A stretch of 64,000 nucleotides of DNA from Coriobacteriaceae bacterium (GTDB taxonomy: Bacteria > Actinomycetota > Coriobacteriia > Coriobacteriales > Coriobacteriaceae). The position numbers and the translations under genes are program-made. This document shows, piece by piece, positions 45,826-56,169 of the stretch; positions within the stretch are counted from its first letter, which is position 1; the number at the start of each line of letters is the position of its first letter. Below the pieces are notes generated by a model that saw only the letters and a program-made list of their open reading frames with translations, ran no database searches and was not told the origin of the DNA. The stretch covers positions 112,214 to 176,213 of the forward strand of contig CABOHA010000004.1 of the NCBI GenBank assembly GCA_902399975.1. Direction: 5' to 3'.

Positions 45826-46806
45826 CTACTCCCACTCCACCGTGCCGACGGGCTTCGGCGTGAGGTCGTAGCACACGCGGCAGATGCCGGGAACCTCGGC
45901 GGTGACGCGGGCGGTAATGCGCTTGAGCAACGCCCAGTCGAGCTCAGGCACCTCGGCGGTCATGACATCGACGGTGTTGATGCAGCGGATGATACAGGGC
46001 CAATCGTAGGCGCGCTTGCCCTCGCGCACGCCGGTGGCGCGGAAGTCGGGCACGACGGCAAAATACTGCCAGATGGTCAGACCCGCCTTGTCGATCTCCT
46101 CGCGCACGATCGCGTCGGCTTCGCGCAGCGCCTCAAGACGGTCGCGGGTGATGGCACCAAGGCAGCGGACGCCCAGGCCGGGACCGGGGAACGGCTGGCG
46201 CTCGACCATGTTCTCGGGCAGGCCGAGCTCGCGACCCACGACGCGGACCTCGTCCTTGTACAGCAGTTTGACGGGCTCGCAGAGCTCAAACTGCAGATCC
46301 TCGGGCAGACCGCCCACGTTGTGGTGAGCCTTCACGCCGTCTTGGGACTCAAGAATGTCGGGATAGATGGTGCCCTGGGCGAGGAAACTGACCTCGTCGC
46401 CAACCTTGCGGGCCTCCTCCTCGAACACGCGGATAAACTCGGCACCGATGATCTTGCGCTTGGCCTCGGGCTCCTCGACGTCCACGAGCTTATCCAGGAA
46501 GCGATCGGTCGCGTCCACATAGACCAGGTTAGCGTCCATCTGGTTCTTGAAGACGTCGATGACCTGTTCGCTCTCACCCTTGCGCATCAGGCCGTGGTTC
46601 ACATGCACGCAAATGAGCTGCTTGCCGATGGCCTTGATGAGCAGGGCCGCGACAACCGAACTGTCGACGCCGCCGGAAAGAGCCAGCAGGACCTTCTTGT
46701 CGCCGATCTGCTCGCGGATTGCAGCGACCTGCTCATCGATGAACACCTGGGCAAGTTCGGGAGTGGTGATACGCACCATGTCGTCGGGACGCTTGTTGGG
46801 ATCCAT
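45826..46806 (-). CDS. GMP synthase ATP-pyrophosphatase subunit (split GuaA)
   Basis: The 326-residue protein matches the C-terminal two thirds of GuaA: P-loop LSGGVDSS (about 43-50), the XMP-binding segment [10 protein letters not shown] and the C-terminal dimerisation domain ending [15 protein letters not shown]. The N-terminal glutaminase domain is absent, so this is the ATPase subunit of a two-subunit GMP synthase or uses ammonia directly. ATG at 46806 follows AAGGAG. A TATAAT at 46878-46873 on the minus strand is a likely -10 element. No glutaminase partner is in the window. Confidence 0.9.
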   Translation of the reverse strand: MDPNKRPDDMVRITTPELAQVFIDEQVAAIREQIGDKKVLLALSGGVDSSVVAALLIKAIGKQLICVHVNHGLMRKGESEQVIDVFKNQMDANLVYVDATDRFLDKLVDVEEPEAKRKIIGAEFIRVFEEEARKVGDEVSFLAQGTIYPDILESQDGVKAHHNVGGLPEDLQFELCEPVKLLYKDEVRVVGRELGLPENMVERQPFPGPGLGVRCLGAITRDRLEALREADAIVREEIDKAGLTIWQYFAVVPDFRATGVREGKRAYDWPCIIRCINTVDVMTAEVPELDWALLKRITARVTAEVPGICRVCYDLTPKPVGTVEWE

Positions 46807-47103
46807 GCAGAGCTCCTTCTCGGTTCGATGGAAATGCGCCGCGCGTATGCAGACGCACCGTCATATGACCTCATTATATGCAGAACGAGATACGTTTCCC
46901 ATCGCTGCGACAGAGCTTTTTGCAGGGGCGGCAGTTTTTCTATATCCCAAGGTCAGCTAGACTTCGGTAGCCACCTTGGGAGCATCGCCAATAGACTCTT
47001 CCTTTATACGTTCGGCACAATCGTAGGCGATACCCACAAATTCCAGTCCCGAGCAACAAGAGTACAATTGCTGCTAGTGTTGCCAGCTGTTGGGAGATGG
47101 AAG
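46807..47103. other. Divergent intergenic region
   Basis: The 297 bases separate the split GMP synthase gene and the LuxR gene. Apart from the TATAAT for the minus-strand gene at 46873-46878, I see no gene, hairpin or repeat. Confidence 0.5.
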
Positions 47104-48108
47104 ATGGACTGCGATGGCTACCCATGCGTTCCCATGCCGTTGATGTGCACCGCCTTTGTGCCGGGGCAGATTGACGCTGCGGTTGCAGGCATTTCCGACC
47201 CCGATTCACGCGCCATCGCCACGGCAGAAGCGCTGTACTTTCGCGGACAGGCCGCACTCGCCGCCAAGACGGCGCACCCCTATCTTGACGTCACCGATCC
47301 CGCGCTGCGCTATTCCGCATGCTTTATCTGCGGATACGCCAGTCTGTCGCTCAACCGTATCGCCGACGCCCGCCGGTGCCTTGCGGGCATCCTCGATACG
47401 CCGGCCGACGAGGAATCGCCCGCCGTCCACGCCACGCATATCCTGTTCGCCTCGGCCGCGAGCGTCCTGCTGCACTTGCCTTCCCCGTATTCTGCCGAAG
47501 AGTTTTATCCACTTGCGGCGCACCTACCCGAAGGCCTGCGACTGTTCGCCAGCTACGTGATGGCGCACGCCTTGTATCTGCGCGGCGAATACGGCCGCAG
47601 CCTGGGCATGGCGGAAAACGCCCTAATTATGAAACAGGGAAGCTATCCCATCTCGGAACTGTTCCTGCACCTGGCAGCTTCCATGGCATGCATGAGCCTC
47701 AAGGACATCGACGCCGCAAAAGCGCATTTTGGAGCCGCTTGGGACATTGCGCGCCCCGACGGCCTTATCGAGCTCATTGGCGAGCACCACGGCCTTTTGC
47801 AGGGGCTCATCGAGGCATGCCTAAAAACGCAATACCCTGACGACTTCGCACGCATCATCGAGATCACGTACCGCTTCAGCTACGGCTGGCGGCGCATCCA
47901 CAACCCCGATTCGGGCGAGGACGTTGCCGACGATTTAACGACCACAGAGTTCACCATGGCCATGCTCGCCTGCCGCGGATGGACCAACGCTGAAATCGCA
48001 CGCCATATGGGAGTATCGCCGGGCACCGTCAAAAACCGCCTATCCGGCGTATACGCAAAGCTTGGCATCGGCACACGCGCCGAGCTGGTCGCGCACATGT
48101 TGCGTTAG
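47104..48108 (+). CDS. LuxR-type (FixJ/NarL HTH) transcriptional regulator
   Basis: The 334-residue protein has a helical, TPR-like N-terminal region (about 20-265) and a C-terminal LuxR HTH (about 272-333; LTTTEFTMAMLACRGWTNAE, MGVSPGTVKNRL). It lacks a receiver domain. ATG at 47104 follows GGAGATGG; an upstream open frame runs over the GMP synthase gene and is antisense noise. It lies 155 bases before the large surface protein and could regulate it. Confidence 0.85.
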   Translation: MDCDGYPCVPMPLMCTAFVPGQIDAAVAGISDPDSRAIATAEALYFRGQAALAAKTAHPYLDVTDPALRYSACFICGYASLSLNRIADARRCLAGILDTPADEESPAVHATHILFASAASVLLHLPSPYSAEEFYPLAAHLPEGLRLFASYVMAHALYLRGEYGRSLGMAENALIMKQGSYPISELFLHLAASMACMSLKDIDAAKAHFGAAWDIARPDGLIELIGEHHGLLQGLIEACLKTQYPDDFARIIEITYRFSYGWRRIHNPDSGEDVADDLTTTEFTMAMLACRGWTNAEIARHMGVSPGTVKNRLSGVYAKLGIGTRAELVAHMLR

Positions 48109-48263
48109 CGACCGGGCTGCCAAGCGCATCGAACGCGTTCCGGAACCCGGCGCTTCGCTCGATCAATTTGGACATTTTGACCCTTGAACGGCACTACCGC
48201 CACGAAGCGTCTTCTCGCAAAATTGGATTATTTCCACCGATATTTGCGGGATGGGAGCCCAAG

Positions 48264-51200
48264 ATGCTTGATCGCCGTTCGTTACTTGTTGCCGGAGCGT
48301 CCTCACTAGCGAGCATCATGTTGCCTCGCGTGCCGGGAAGCGAAAATGCCTTCCTGCTGCCGTTCGCGCCCACCGCGGCCTATGCCGACGAAAAAGACCC
48401 CTTCAGGGTGCTCGTTCTCTCGCGCACCATGTTTGGTGTGGTCGTGGTCGACGTCGCCAACAAGAATATGCCCATCAAGGGAGCGCAGGTCACGCTCACG
48501 TCGCGCTACGCCGCAAGCAAGCAGCTCGCCGCCACGACCGATGACGAAGGCACCGCCATCTTTGAGATTGCCTCGCTTTCGGAAGGCTACGTAGACGAGG
48601 CAAAGCTCCTTGACGCGTACGACTTTAACGGCGGCATCTCCATTAGCATGGCGGGCTACCGCGATGTCGAGATTCCCCTTGCGCGTATCCAGGGCGGCAC
48701 CGCCATAACCGCGCCCACGCGTCCGCTTTCCGACGGCGAGCCGTACTTCCGCCAGCTCACATTCGACGAATGGGACATCCAGTACGCTGAAGCCACGTTC
48801 ATGGCATTGCCGAAGGACGACACGGCAAACGAGCAGCCCGATACGCACGCATTTACCGTGCAGGCTCATCTGCCGCAGGGCGGGCAGGCAACATTGCATA
48901 TCAATAAAGTGATGCCCGCTGCGGGCAGCTCAACCGAAACCGTCACGCAGATTGGTCAGATCAAGGCCAGCGCATCGAGCGCGGATAATCTGGCGACGTT
49001 CACACTCGAAGACAAGTTCCTCGATGCAGCGTCGAGCCTTCTGGAAGAAGGATGCAAGCTGCGCTTTGTCCTCGACTACCAGGACAAAACCTACACGCTC
49101 TCCTCCCCCATGGCCGTTGTTACCGCGCCGGCGGCAAAGGCGGAATCCGGATCGACCACTATCGTCCCCACCACTATGGACCAAGAGATCACTCCGTTTG
49201 ATTTCCCCGCATCGTTTCCCGGCATCGGTGGTAATAAGTTCACGTGCTGGATGCCCTCGTTCCCCATTCTGTTCGATTTCTCGTTTGCCGGGTACGTACT
49301 GTTTGGCGGAGGATACAAACCAGCCAGCTATATGAACGATTCGGGCAACCCTGATCCGGAATACTGGAAGAAATCGCCGCGTGAGTCGGGCGCCAAGCAG
49401 GCAAACCGCTACCTCGACGAGATGGAGGGGAAGTGGAATCAGTACAAGAGTATGAGTGCCGGTTCGGGCACCGATCCAAGAAACACCAAGCTCCTTCGCC
49501 ACCATTGCACGCCGCTGTTCACGATGGATATCGCCACACAGCTGTACGGCTCGCTCGCCTACGATTGGGTGGGCAAAACCTGGGGTAACAACAACGACCC
49601 TGCATACGGCAATATTAAGGCCCTCTTCCAGGTAAGAACTGACCTCAATTGGACCGAGCAGTTTACCCTAGGACCGGTGCCATTTTTCCTAAACGTCAAC
49701 CCTTGGGTGCTGGCGAAGCTGGCGCTCGCTGTGGGTGCCCACACGCACGGCAGCGGCGCGGCGTTTTTCAAGAACATTTCGCTCGACTATTCCAACACGT
49801 CGGGCTCGTTCACCATCCAGATCGGACTTGCCGTCACCTTTGGAGCCGGCGTTGCAGGCGTCGCTTCGTCTGCCGTGCGCGGTGCCGCATCCCTCACGCT
49901 GTTCATTGGGTACGAGAAGGCAGATGGACACCAGCTTCCGCGGCTGCGCGTGGGTGCAGACGTCGATGTCGATGTGATACTCCAGTTCGTAATGTTCAAG
50001 TGGACCACCAAGGCTTGGTCGGGGTCGTGGCCCACACTCATCGATTCGTGGAATATGTCGGTGAACAATGACGACCGGTATGTGCCCCAACGCTCTGAGC
50101 TGGCATTGGGTGGAGATACGCCTTACACGCTGGATGCCTGCTTCGGCACGCCCGGCAACACCGAGGCAGGTGGTGTGCCGCAGTTTATCGCGTCGGCCAC
50201 CATCGTCACCAATTCCGAGCTGCTCGCACGCGCCGAGGTTGCAGCCGCCGCGATAAACGTCGCGCCTGTCGTGCGCGATTGGGATCAAGCGGTCACGCGC
50301 ATTGAGCTCGAGGCGGATGCAGAAAGCGACGACACGGGACAGGTTGAGCATTTCGTCCACGCACTGATGGAAAACGACGAAAACGCCGCGCCGATGTATG
50401 AGTACACCTACATCGGTCAGTCAACGAACGCCGTTGCGGACCCGAACGCCAATTCTGCCGGCGTGTCGGAGGACGAGCGTGGCGGCATAAAACCCTCGAG
50501 CGACAACGTGCTGTTTTCCGGCGTGCTCAGCGAAGCCCACATGAAGCTAACGATGATTGCCGGCGTAGAATGCCTGTTCCGTATCGCCTCGGTGCGCTAC
50601 GGCGACAATGGCCGCTCGCGCCTGGTGGTGCACACAAAGGCAAACGGCACGTGGTCCGCTCCCACGCCCGTGGACTTTCCCCTTGGGTTTGGCGAGGGCG
50701 ACGTGGAGCGCGACGGCATATTCGATTACGACTTCGACGTGGTGGAATATACGGACGGAAGAGGAAACCAGGACGCCTACGTGCTGCTGGTCTCGGGCGA
50801 GCGCCCCGCCGGCGACAACACCCTTTTCGATACGGCAAGCACAGCCGGCATACTGTCCGTTGTGCGCCTGCGCATAAGTAATGACGAGATCCGCGTGGTG
50901 TCGCATACGTCATGGCGCAGCATCTCGCGCGGCCGCCTGCAAGAGGATGGCTACCATTGCCTGCAGTGCCCGCGCATCACGGCAGGCAAGACGCTGGTCG
51001 ACGGACGCCTGTCGGGTGCCTACCTCCACCGCCGCGGAACCACCGCAGAGAAGGCGCTCGGCAGCGAGGCCGAGGTTGCGCTGGAATGCTTTACCCTGTG
51101 GTCGGATGATTTGGGCGACAGCCTGACGTTCCGCCAAGTTCTTCGCTTTCCGCAGGCACCGTCGAGTATCGAGCTGAGCGAGCCCGAGAATATCAACGGC

Positions 51201-52631
51201 AAAATGGTGGTGCCCGTTGCGTACGAGACCGCAGACGGTTGCGGCTGCGCATCGTACGCCGTGATCGGCCAGTCCATTGCGGGCTGGGGCGTTATGCCAC
51301 CAGACGCCACGGTGCCCCATGCGGTGCCGTGGCCACAACATTCGGGCTTTTTGGCCACCGTCAACGAGCAGCTGCAGCATATTACTTGGACGCGAGGCGC
51401 ATCGGCATTTGCAACGCAGCCCGTGGGTGCCGCAGGCTGTGGCCCGGCATCGTTTAGCGTAAGCAACAACGGCAGGTGCGCGCTCTATGTAGAGAACACC
51501 GATGGCAAGGTGGGGCAAACCTACGACGAAGAAGGCAACCCGGTAGCAGTGATGGGCAAGCACTTCCGCATCTTCGCCAGCACCTTGGCAGGCGATCTGT
51601 TCACGGAGCCGTTCGTGATGTGCGAGCTGGACCATCCCGTCGATCAGATAACGACATTTTTGACGTCGGGAGGCATGCTCTCCGCGCTCGCCACGCACAT
51701 TGTGAGCGCGGAGAAGAGCGAGGCAGAGCTGCACGGCATCGAAGTGCCTCTGGTGGCGTGTGCCACTCCGACGGGCGCGGTCGCTACCTCGGGCGCGGTG
51801 GTGCCCGGAGCAGCAGGCGAATCCTTCATGGTCACGGTGCGAAACGACGGCAACACTTTGCTGACTGCCGGCACAATCGATCTGTACCGAGAGGGCTCCA
51901 GCCAGCCGTTCTCCAGCGCATCCATCGGATTCGGAGCGAACGCACGCATGGCTTCGATCTACGATCCAGAGCTTGCCGAAGACGCTTCGGCCAACGACAT
52001 GACACACGTAAAGTACGCGCTCGAGACGCTGGGCGCACGTTTTGCAACGCACCCGCTGGTAGCCGACAACGGCAACGCCGTGCTGGCACCGGGTTGCACG
52101 GCACAGTTCCGCATGAGCTTCGCCATCCCCGAGAGTTGGAGCGACGAAGTGGGCAAACGCGTCACGCTGTATGCGAAGGCGCGTAATCTGGTGGCGCTCA
52201 ATCCCGTAACGCTCGAGGAGATCCGACCGGGCGCAAACTCGGCGCTGAGTGCCGTTCTGCACGAGCTTCATGTGCCCGACGCGGCATGCGAACGCTCAGA
52301 AGTGCAGGTCGGCGTATGCGACAGCGCGGATACGACAGGACTTCACGACGCCCCGATGACAGCAGACGGCGATGGTGGCTCGAGTGGCAGCGGTACTGAC
52401 GAGGGCGGCGGCTCCGGCGGAAGCAGCTCCGGCAGCGGCAAGAACCACGGCAATAACAAGCGCTCCGGAAAAGCGGGCGCGCTTGCGGGCACGGGCGATG
52501 TCAACGCTCCCCTTACGGCAGCCGCTGCAGCACTCGCCGCGGCAGGCGCGGGCCTCATCGCCTACAGCGCCCGCCGCACGGCGCTCGAAAAAGACACCGC
52601 CAATGAGGTCAATTCGGATAAGTCTCGCTAG
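48264..52631 (+). CDS. Very large wall-anchored surface protein with LAxTG motif
   Basis: The 1455-residue protein begins RRSLLVAGASSLASI, a Tat-like or Sec signal with an Arg pair, followed by an Ala-rich cleavage region. The ectodomain has an early carboxypeptidase-regulatory-like segment (about 50-130), and the rest is unlike any domain I recognise. The C-terminus has a Gly/Ser linker, LAGTGD at about 1407, a hydrophobic helix and Arg residues, i.e. an LAxTG signal of the class E sortase type. ATG at 48264 has GGGAG. The sortase is not in the window. Confidence 0.85.
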   Translation: MLDRRSLLVAGASSLASIMLPRVPGSENAFLLPFAPTAAYADEKDPFRVLVLSRTMFGVVVVDVANKNMPIKGAQVTLTSRYAASKQLAATTDDEGTAIFEIASLSEGYVDEAKLLDAYDFNGGISISMAGYRDVEIPLARIQGGTAITAPTRPLSDGEPYFRQLTFDEWDIQYAEATFMALPKDDTANEQPDTHAFTVQAHLPQGGQATLHINKVMPAAGSSTETVTQIGQIKASASSADNLATFTLEDKFLDAASSLLEEGCKLRFVLDYQDKTYTLSSPMAVVTAPAAKAESGSTTIVPTTMDQEITPFDFPASFPGIGGNKFTCWMPSFPILFDFSFAGYVLFGGGYKPASYMNDSGNPDPEYWKKSPRESGAKQANRYLDEMEGKWNQYKSMSAGSGTDPRNTKLLRHHCTPLFTMDIATQLYGSLAYDWVGKTWGNNNDPAYGNIKALFQVRTDLNWTEQFTLGPVPFFLNVNPWVLAKLALAVGAHTHGSGAAFFKNISLDYSNTSGSFTIQIGLAVTFGAGVAGVASSAVRGAASLTLFIGYEKADGHQLPRLRVGADVDVDVILQFVMFKWTTKAWSGSWPTLIDSWNMSVNNDDRYVPQRSELALGGDTPYTLDACFGTPGNTEAGGVPQFIASATIVTNSELLARAEVAAAAINVAPVVRDWDQAVTRIELEADAESDDTGQVEHFVHALMENDENAAPMYEYTYIGQSTNAVADPNANSAGVSEDERGGIKPSSDNVLFSGVLSEAHMKLTMIAGVECLFRIASVRYGDNGRSRLVVHTKANGTWSAPTPVDFPLGFGEGDVERDGIFDYDFDVVEYTDGRGNQDAYVLLVSGERPAGDNTLFDTASTAGILSVVRLRISNDEIRVVSHTSWRSISRGRLQEDGYHCLQCPRITAGKTLVDGRLSGAYLHRRGTTAEKALGSEAEVALECFTLWSDDLGDSLTFRQVLRFPQAPSSIELSEPENINGKMVVPVAYETADGCGCASYAVIGQSIAGWGVMPPDATVPHAVPWPQHSGFLATVNEQLQHITWTRGASAFATQPVGAAGCGPASFSVSNNGRCALYVENTDGKVGQTYDEEGNPVAVMGKHFRIFASTLAGDLFTEPFVMCELDHPVDQITTFLTSGGMLSALATHIVSAEKSEAELHGIEVPLVACATPTGAVATSGAVVPGAAGESFMVTVRNDGNTLLTAGTIDLYREGSSQPFSSASIGFGANARMASIYDPELAEDASANDMTHVKYALETLGARFATHPLVADNGNAVLAPGCTAQFRMSFAIPESWSDEVGKRVTLYAKARNLVALNPVTLEEIRPGANSALSAVLHELHVPDAACERSEVQVGVCDSADTTGLHDAPMTADGDGGSSGSGTDEGGGSGGSSSGSGKNHGNNKRSGKAGALAGTGDVNAPLTAAAAALAAAGAGLIAYSARRTALEKDTANEVNSDKSR

Positions 52632-52673
52632 CTCCTAGTTATTTTTGTGAGAGACGCCGGCTCGGCTCATCGA

Positions 52674-52710
52674 GCACCAAAAAGGACTGGCCCCGATAAC
52701 TCGGAGCCAG
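52674..52710 (-). terminator. Terminator of the lipoprotein gene
   Basis: CTGGCCCCGA (52687-52696) pairs with TCGGAGCCAG (52701-52710) with one mismatch, and on the minus strand TCCTTTTT follows. It lies beyond the stop of the lipoprotein at 52742 and also faces the end of the large surface protein. Confidence 0.75.
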
Positions 52711-52741
52711 CCCTGAGTCGCCTGACGTAAGAATCGCGGCG

Positions 52742-53758
52742 TTACTTGAGCTTCAGCGCCTCCATCATGGGCACGGCGGCGTCCCAATCGATCTTCCAGC
52801 CAATCGACACGCGGACGGTTTCACCCGTTGCGGGAGCCGTCGCAAACAGTGTATGGCCGTTGTCGGGACCGGTAAAGCGCAGCCACGTTATGCCGTTGTA
52901 CTCGACCTGGTCGGTTGTTGTCTCCTTACCTTCGTAGACCTGCTCTAGGCTTGCAACCTCTTCCTCCGGCGAGCGTAGGAAGATGCTGATGTTCAGGCGT
53001 CCTCCAGTCTCGTCGTGGAAGAAGTTTGCCTTTTCGTGCTCTTCGTCGGACGAATCCAGCGTGTACCCATCGGCGGCCTCGATGCTGTACGATGCGCAGT
53101 CGATGCCCGTTAAATCTGCCTTCTCGCCAGAATCGGCCACGCCGCCGGCCGCCTTGAACTCCTTGGTCTCGCATCCCGTGGTGTCAAAGTGCATGGCCTC
53201 ATGATTCTTGGCGGGGGCGTAAGCGTCTACGAACTCGACAGTGATGGGCCCGTAGTACGCCGTCTTGGGCACCCAGAAATACACGTACTCAACGGTCTCG
53301 CCCGGGCCGATATCTGGCCTCTTGGAAAGATCGATGCCCTCGTGAAGCTCATCGGGAGCCTCACTTGCAACGTAGTCGAGCACGGCCGCCTTGCCGGAAG
53401 TAAACAACGGGTCGCCTGCCTCAAGATCGCCCTGGGCAGCATGCACGTTAAAGGAACTGAACGTCCTGTTCTTTGTGTTGTTGTTGGTAATCTTGATGTG
53501 CAGGTAAAAGCCGTCCTGCTTCTTGGCATCACCGCGATAGAACGTACCGTGAGCCACCGACTCATAGGTAATGCCTGCCACCTCGACCGTCTGCGACTCA
53601 TAGGCCTTGGGCTTCTCGGCCTTCTCCTGCACAGGTGCGCTCCCGCCCGAGCCACTCGGCGCATTACCGCCGCAGCCGGCCACCGTACATGCCAGCACGG
53701 CCGAAAGCGTCACGGTGGGAATTCCTAACAGCAGCTTCTTCGTCATGGGCTTCATCAT
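52742..53758 (-). CDS. Lipoprotein with DUF4352-like domain
   Basis: The 338-residue protein has a lipoprotein signal (TKKLLLGIPTVTLSAVLACT) with lipobox VAGC, a Gly/Ser linker and an immunoglobulin-like segment (about 55-185; TNNNTKNRTFSSFNV) resembling DUF4352 or similar extracellular folds. It is followed by a C-terminal region (about 200-338) I do not recognise. ATG at 53758 has AAAGGAG eight bases upstream; a longer frame from 53881 lacks a site. It is probably a surface-exposed solute or polymer-binding lipoprotein. Confidence 0.85.
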   Translation of the reverse strand: MMKPMTKKLLLGIPTVTLSAVLACTVAGCGGNAPSGSGGSAPVQEKAEKPKAYESQTVEVAGITYESVAHGTFYRGDAKKQDGFYLHIKITNNNTKNRTFSSFNVHAAQGDLEAGDPLFTSGKAAVLDYVASEAPDELHEGIDLSKRPDIGPGETVEYVYFWVPKTAYYGPITVEFVDAYAPAKNHEAMHFDTTGCETKEFKAAGGVADSGEKADLTGIDCASYSIEAADGYTLDSSDEEHEKANFFHDETGGRLNISIFLRSPEEEVASLEQVYEGKETTTDQVEYNGITWLRFTGPDNGHTLFATAPATGETVRVSIGWKIDWDAAVPMMEALKLK

Positions 53759-54126
53759 CCTCACCGCTCCTTTCGGCTTGCAGCTCATCCGTTGCCCGAG
53801 TCCCAAGTCGACCCCGTGGCATCGGCTTCCACTATGAGCGTATGACGAAACACGACGCCGGCGAAGTGACCCACGGCCCAAATAACGACCCGCCAGCGTT
53901 CCTTATGGGCCAAAGGGACTCGCACACGCACGCCCGTGGCCCATAAAACGAGACGCTTGTCCCAATGTTCGATTCGGAACAACAATCCGCACGACACGTT
54001 TTACCCGTTAATCCGAACGCGCGTTCGATGGATTTCGTGTTGGGTGGAATCGCCCAAGGGCCGGGCTATGCTACCTTGACTATCTATATGACTTAAACGC
54101 AGCAAAGGAGCACCGAGAGAGCGAGT
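53759..54126. other. Long intergenic region with hairpin and LexA-type box
   Basis: The 368 bases between the lipoprotein and the topoisomerase genes hold no gene. A perfect 10-bp inverted repeat lies at 53903-53912 with 53937-53946 (TTATGGGCCA). TGTTC-N6-GAACA is at 53966-53981, and a CGAAC-N4-GTTCG box is at 54014-54027. Confidence 0.7.
54014..54027. promoter_or_regulatory. LexA/SOS-type box upstream of the topoisomerase pair
   Basis: CGAACGCGCGTTCG is a perfect CGAAC-N4-GTTCG palindrome, the LexA consensus of Gram-positive and actinobacterial SOS genes. It is 100 bases before the ATG at 54127. It suggests, but does not prove, DNA-damage control of the topoisomerase genes. Confidence 0.55.
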
Positions 54127-56124
54127 ATGGCAAAAAACACCGCAAACTATGGTAACGACAGTATCCGCCAGCTCAAGGACGAGGAGCGCGTACGACTGCG
54201 CCCCGCCGTCATCTTTGGCTCGGACGGACTCGACGGTTGCGCGCATGCCGCCTTCGAGATCCTGTCCAACGCCGTTGACGAGGCACGCCAGGGCTACGGC
54301 AAGCTCATCATCCTTACCGCCTTTCGCGATGGCTCCATTCAGGTAGAGGACAACGGCCGCGGCTGCCCACTCGACTGGAACCCTTCCGAGAAGCGCTTTA
54401 ACTGGGAGCTCGTCTTTTGCGAGCTCTACGCCGGTGGCAAGTACAACAACAACCAGGGCGGCGACTACGACTTCTCGCTCGGCACCAACGGCCTGGGCTC
54501 GTGCGCGACCCAGTACGCTTCCGAGTACATGGACGTCACCGTTTGGCGCGACGGTAACAAGTACTCTCTGCACTTTAAGAAAGGCAAGGTCGTCGGCGCC
54601 AAAAAGAAGGCGCTCGAGATCGAGCCCAGCGATGAGGACCGTACCGGCACCACCATCAAGTGGCGCCCCGATCTTGAGGTCTTTACCTCGATCAGCATTC
54701 CCCACGACTGGTATCGCGAGACCATGCGCCGCCAGGCCGTGGTCAACGCCAACGTGACCTTCCGCCTGCGCATCGAGGGCGACAACGGCGAGTTTTCCGA
54801 AGAGGATTTTTGCTACCCCAAGGGTATCGAGGACTACGTGCTCGAGAAGGTCGGTACCGACTACCTTACCGAACCCTTCTTTATCGAGGCCGACCGCCGC
54901 GGTCGCGATCGCGAGGACCTGCCCGACTACAACGTAAAGATCACCGCGTGCATGTGCTTCTCGCGCACCTTCATGATGCAGGAGTATTACCACAACTCAT
55001 CGTGGCTCGAGAACGGCGGCTCGCCCGAGAAGGCCGCGCGCAGCGCTCTGACCAGCGCCATCGATGCCTATATTAAGCAACAGGGCAAGTACAACAAAAA
55101 CGAGACCGGCATTAAGTGGCAAGACGTCCAGGACTGCCTGGTACTGGTGACCAACTGCTTCTCCACCCAGACGTCCTACGAAAACCAGACCAAGAAGGCT
55201 ATCAATAACCGCTTTATCCAGCAGGCCATGACCGCCTTCTTTAAGGAGCGCCTCTCGACCTACTTGATCGAGAACAAAGACGCTGCCAACAAGATCGTGG
55301 AGCAGGTGCTCATCAACAAGCGCTCGCGTGAGAACGCCGAAAAGACTCGCCAGAGCATTAAGACCAACCTGCAGCAGAAGACCGACATGGCCAACCGCGT
55401 GCAGAAGTTCATCGACTGCCGCTCCAAGGACAAAAACCGTCGCGAGATCTACATCGTAGAGGGCGACTCGGCAGCAGGCGCCATTCGCACCTCGCGCGAT
55501 GCCGAGTTCCAAGGCGTTATGCCCGTCCGAGGCAAGATCCTCAACTGCCTGAAGGAGGACTACCCGCGCATCTTTAAGTCCGACATCATCATGGACCTCA
55601 TGCGCGTACTGGGCTGCGGCGTAGAGATCAAGGACAAGCGCATCAAGAACCTCGGTGCCTTTGACCTGGACAACCTCAACTGGAACAAAGTCATCATCTG
55701 TACGGACGCCGACGTCGACGGCTATCACATTCGCACGCTCGTGCTCACCATGCTCTACCGTCTGGTGCCCACACTTATCGACGAAGGCTACGTGTATATC
55801 GCCGAGTCGCCGCTCTACGAGATCAACTGCAAAGAGAAGACCTACTTTGCCTACACCGAGCTCGAGAAGAGCGGCATCCTCAAGGAGATCGGCGACCAGA
55901 AGTGTTCCATCAACCGCTCCAAGGGTCTTGGTGAGAACGATCCGGACATGATGTGGCTCACCACCATGAACCCCGAGACGCGTCGCCTGATTAAGGTGGA
56001 GCCCGAGGACGTCACCAAGATGGAAACCATGTTCAACCTGTTGCTGGGCAACGACGAGGCGGGCCGCAAGCGCCATATCTCGGAGCACGGCAAGGAATAC
56101 CTGGACCAGTTGGACCTGCAGTAG
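54127..56124 (+). CDS. Divergent type IIA topoisomerase B subunit
   Basis: The 665-residue protein has a GHKL ATPase (EILSNAVDEA, VEDNGRG, GTNGLGS) and a TOPRIM domain (IVEGDSAAGA, DADVDGYHIRTL), so it is a GyrB/ParE-type subunit. It differs from the usual consensus: the N-terminal RPGMYIG is RPAVIFGSDG, and the ATP-lid GGLHGVG is replaced by GTNGLGS. ATG at 54127 follows AAGGAG. The A subunit starts 45 bases later. By these changes it belongs to a second topoisomerase set, not standard GyrB or ParE. Confidence 0.88.
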   Translation: MAKNTANYGNDSIRQLKDEERVRLRPAVIFGSDGLDGCAHAAFEILSNAVDEARQGYGKLIILTAFRDGSIQVEDNGRGCPLDWNPSEKRFNWELVFCELYAGGKYNNNQGGDYDFSLGTNGLGSCATQYASEYMDVTVWRDGNKYSLHFKKGKVVGAKKKALEIEPSDEDRTGTTIKWRPDLEVFTSISIPHDWYRETMRRQAVVNANVTFRLRIEGDNGEFSEEDFCYPKGIEDYVLEKVGTDYLTEPFFIEADRRGRDREDLPDYNVKITACMCFSRTFMMQEYYHNSSWLENGGSPEKAARSALTSAIDAYIKQQGKYNKNETGIKWQDVQDCLVLVTNCFSTQTSYENQTKKAINNRFIQQAMTAFFKERLSTYLIENKDAANKIVEQVLINKRSRENAEKTRQSIKTNLQQKTDMANRVQKFIDCRSKDKNRREIYIVEGDSAAGAIRTSRDAEFQGVMPVRGKILNCLKEDYPRIFKSDIIMDLMRVLGCGVEIKDKRIKNLGAFDLDNLNWNKVIICTDADVDGYHIRTLVLTMLYRLVPTLIDEGYVYIAESPLYEINCKEKTYFAYTELEKSGILKEIGDQKCSINRSKGLGENDPDMMWLTTMNPETRRLIKVEPEDVTKMETMFNLLLGNDEAGRKRHISEHGKEYLDQLDLQ

Positions 56125-56169
56125 CAGCAAATCGATAACGACGGCCCATAAGAAGTTCAAGAGGATATC

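Noticed and set aside
45637..47103. Upstream extension of the LuxR gene
   Set aside because: The extension lies antisense to the split GMP synthase gene. The ATG at 47104 with GGAG explains the regulator.
48130..48143. Second LexA-type box near GAACGCGTTC
   Set aside because: The half-sites are separated by two bases rather than four, so it does not match the consensus.
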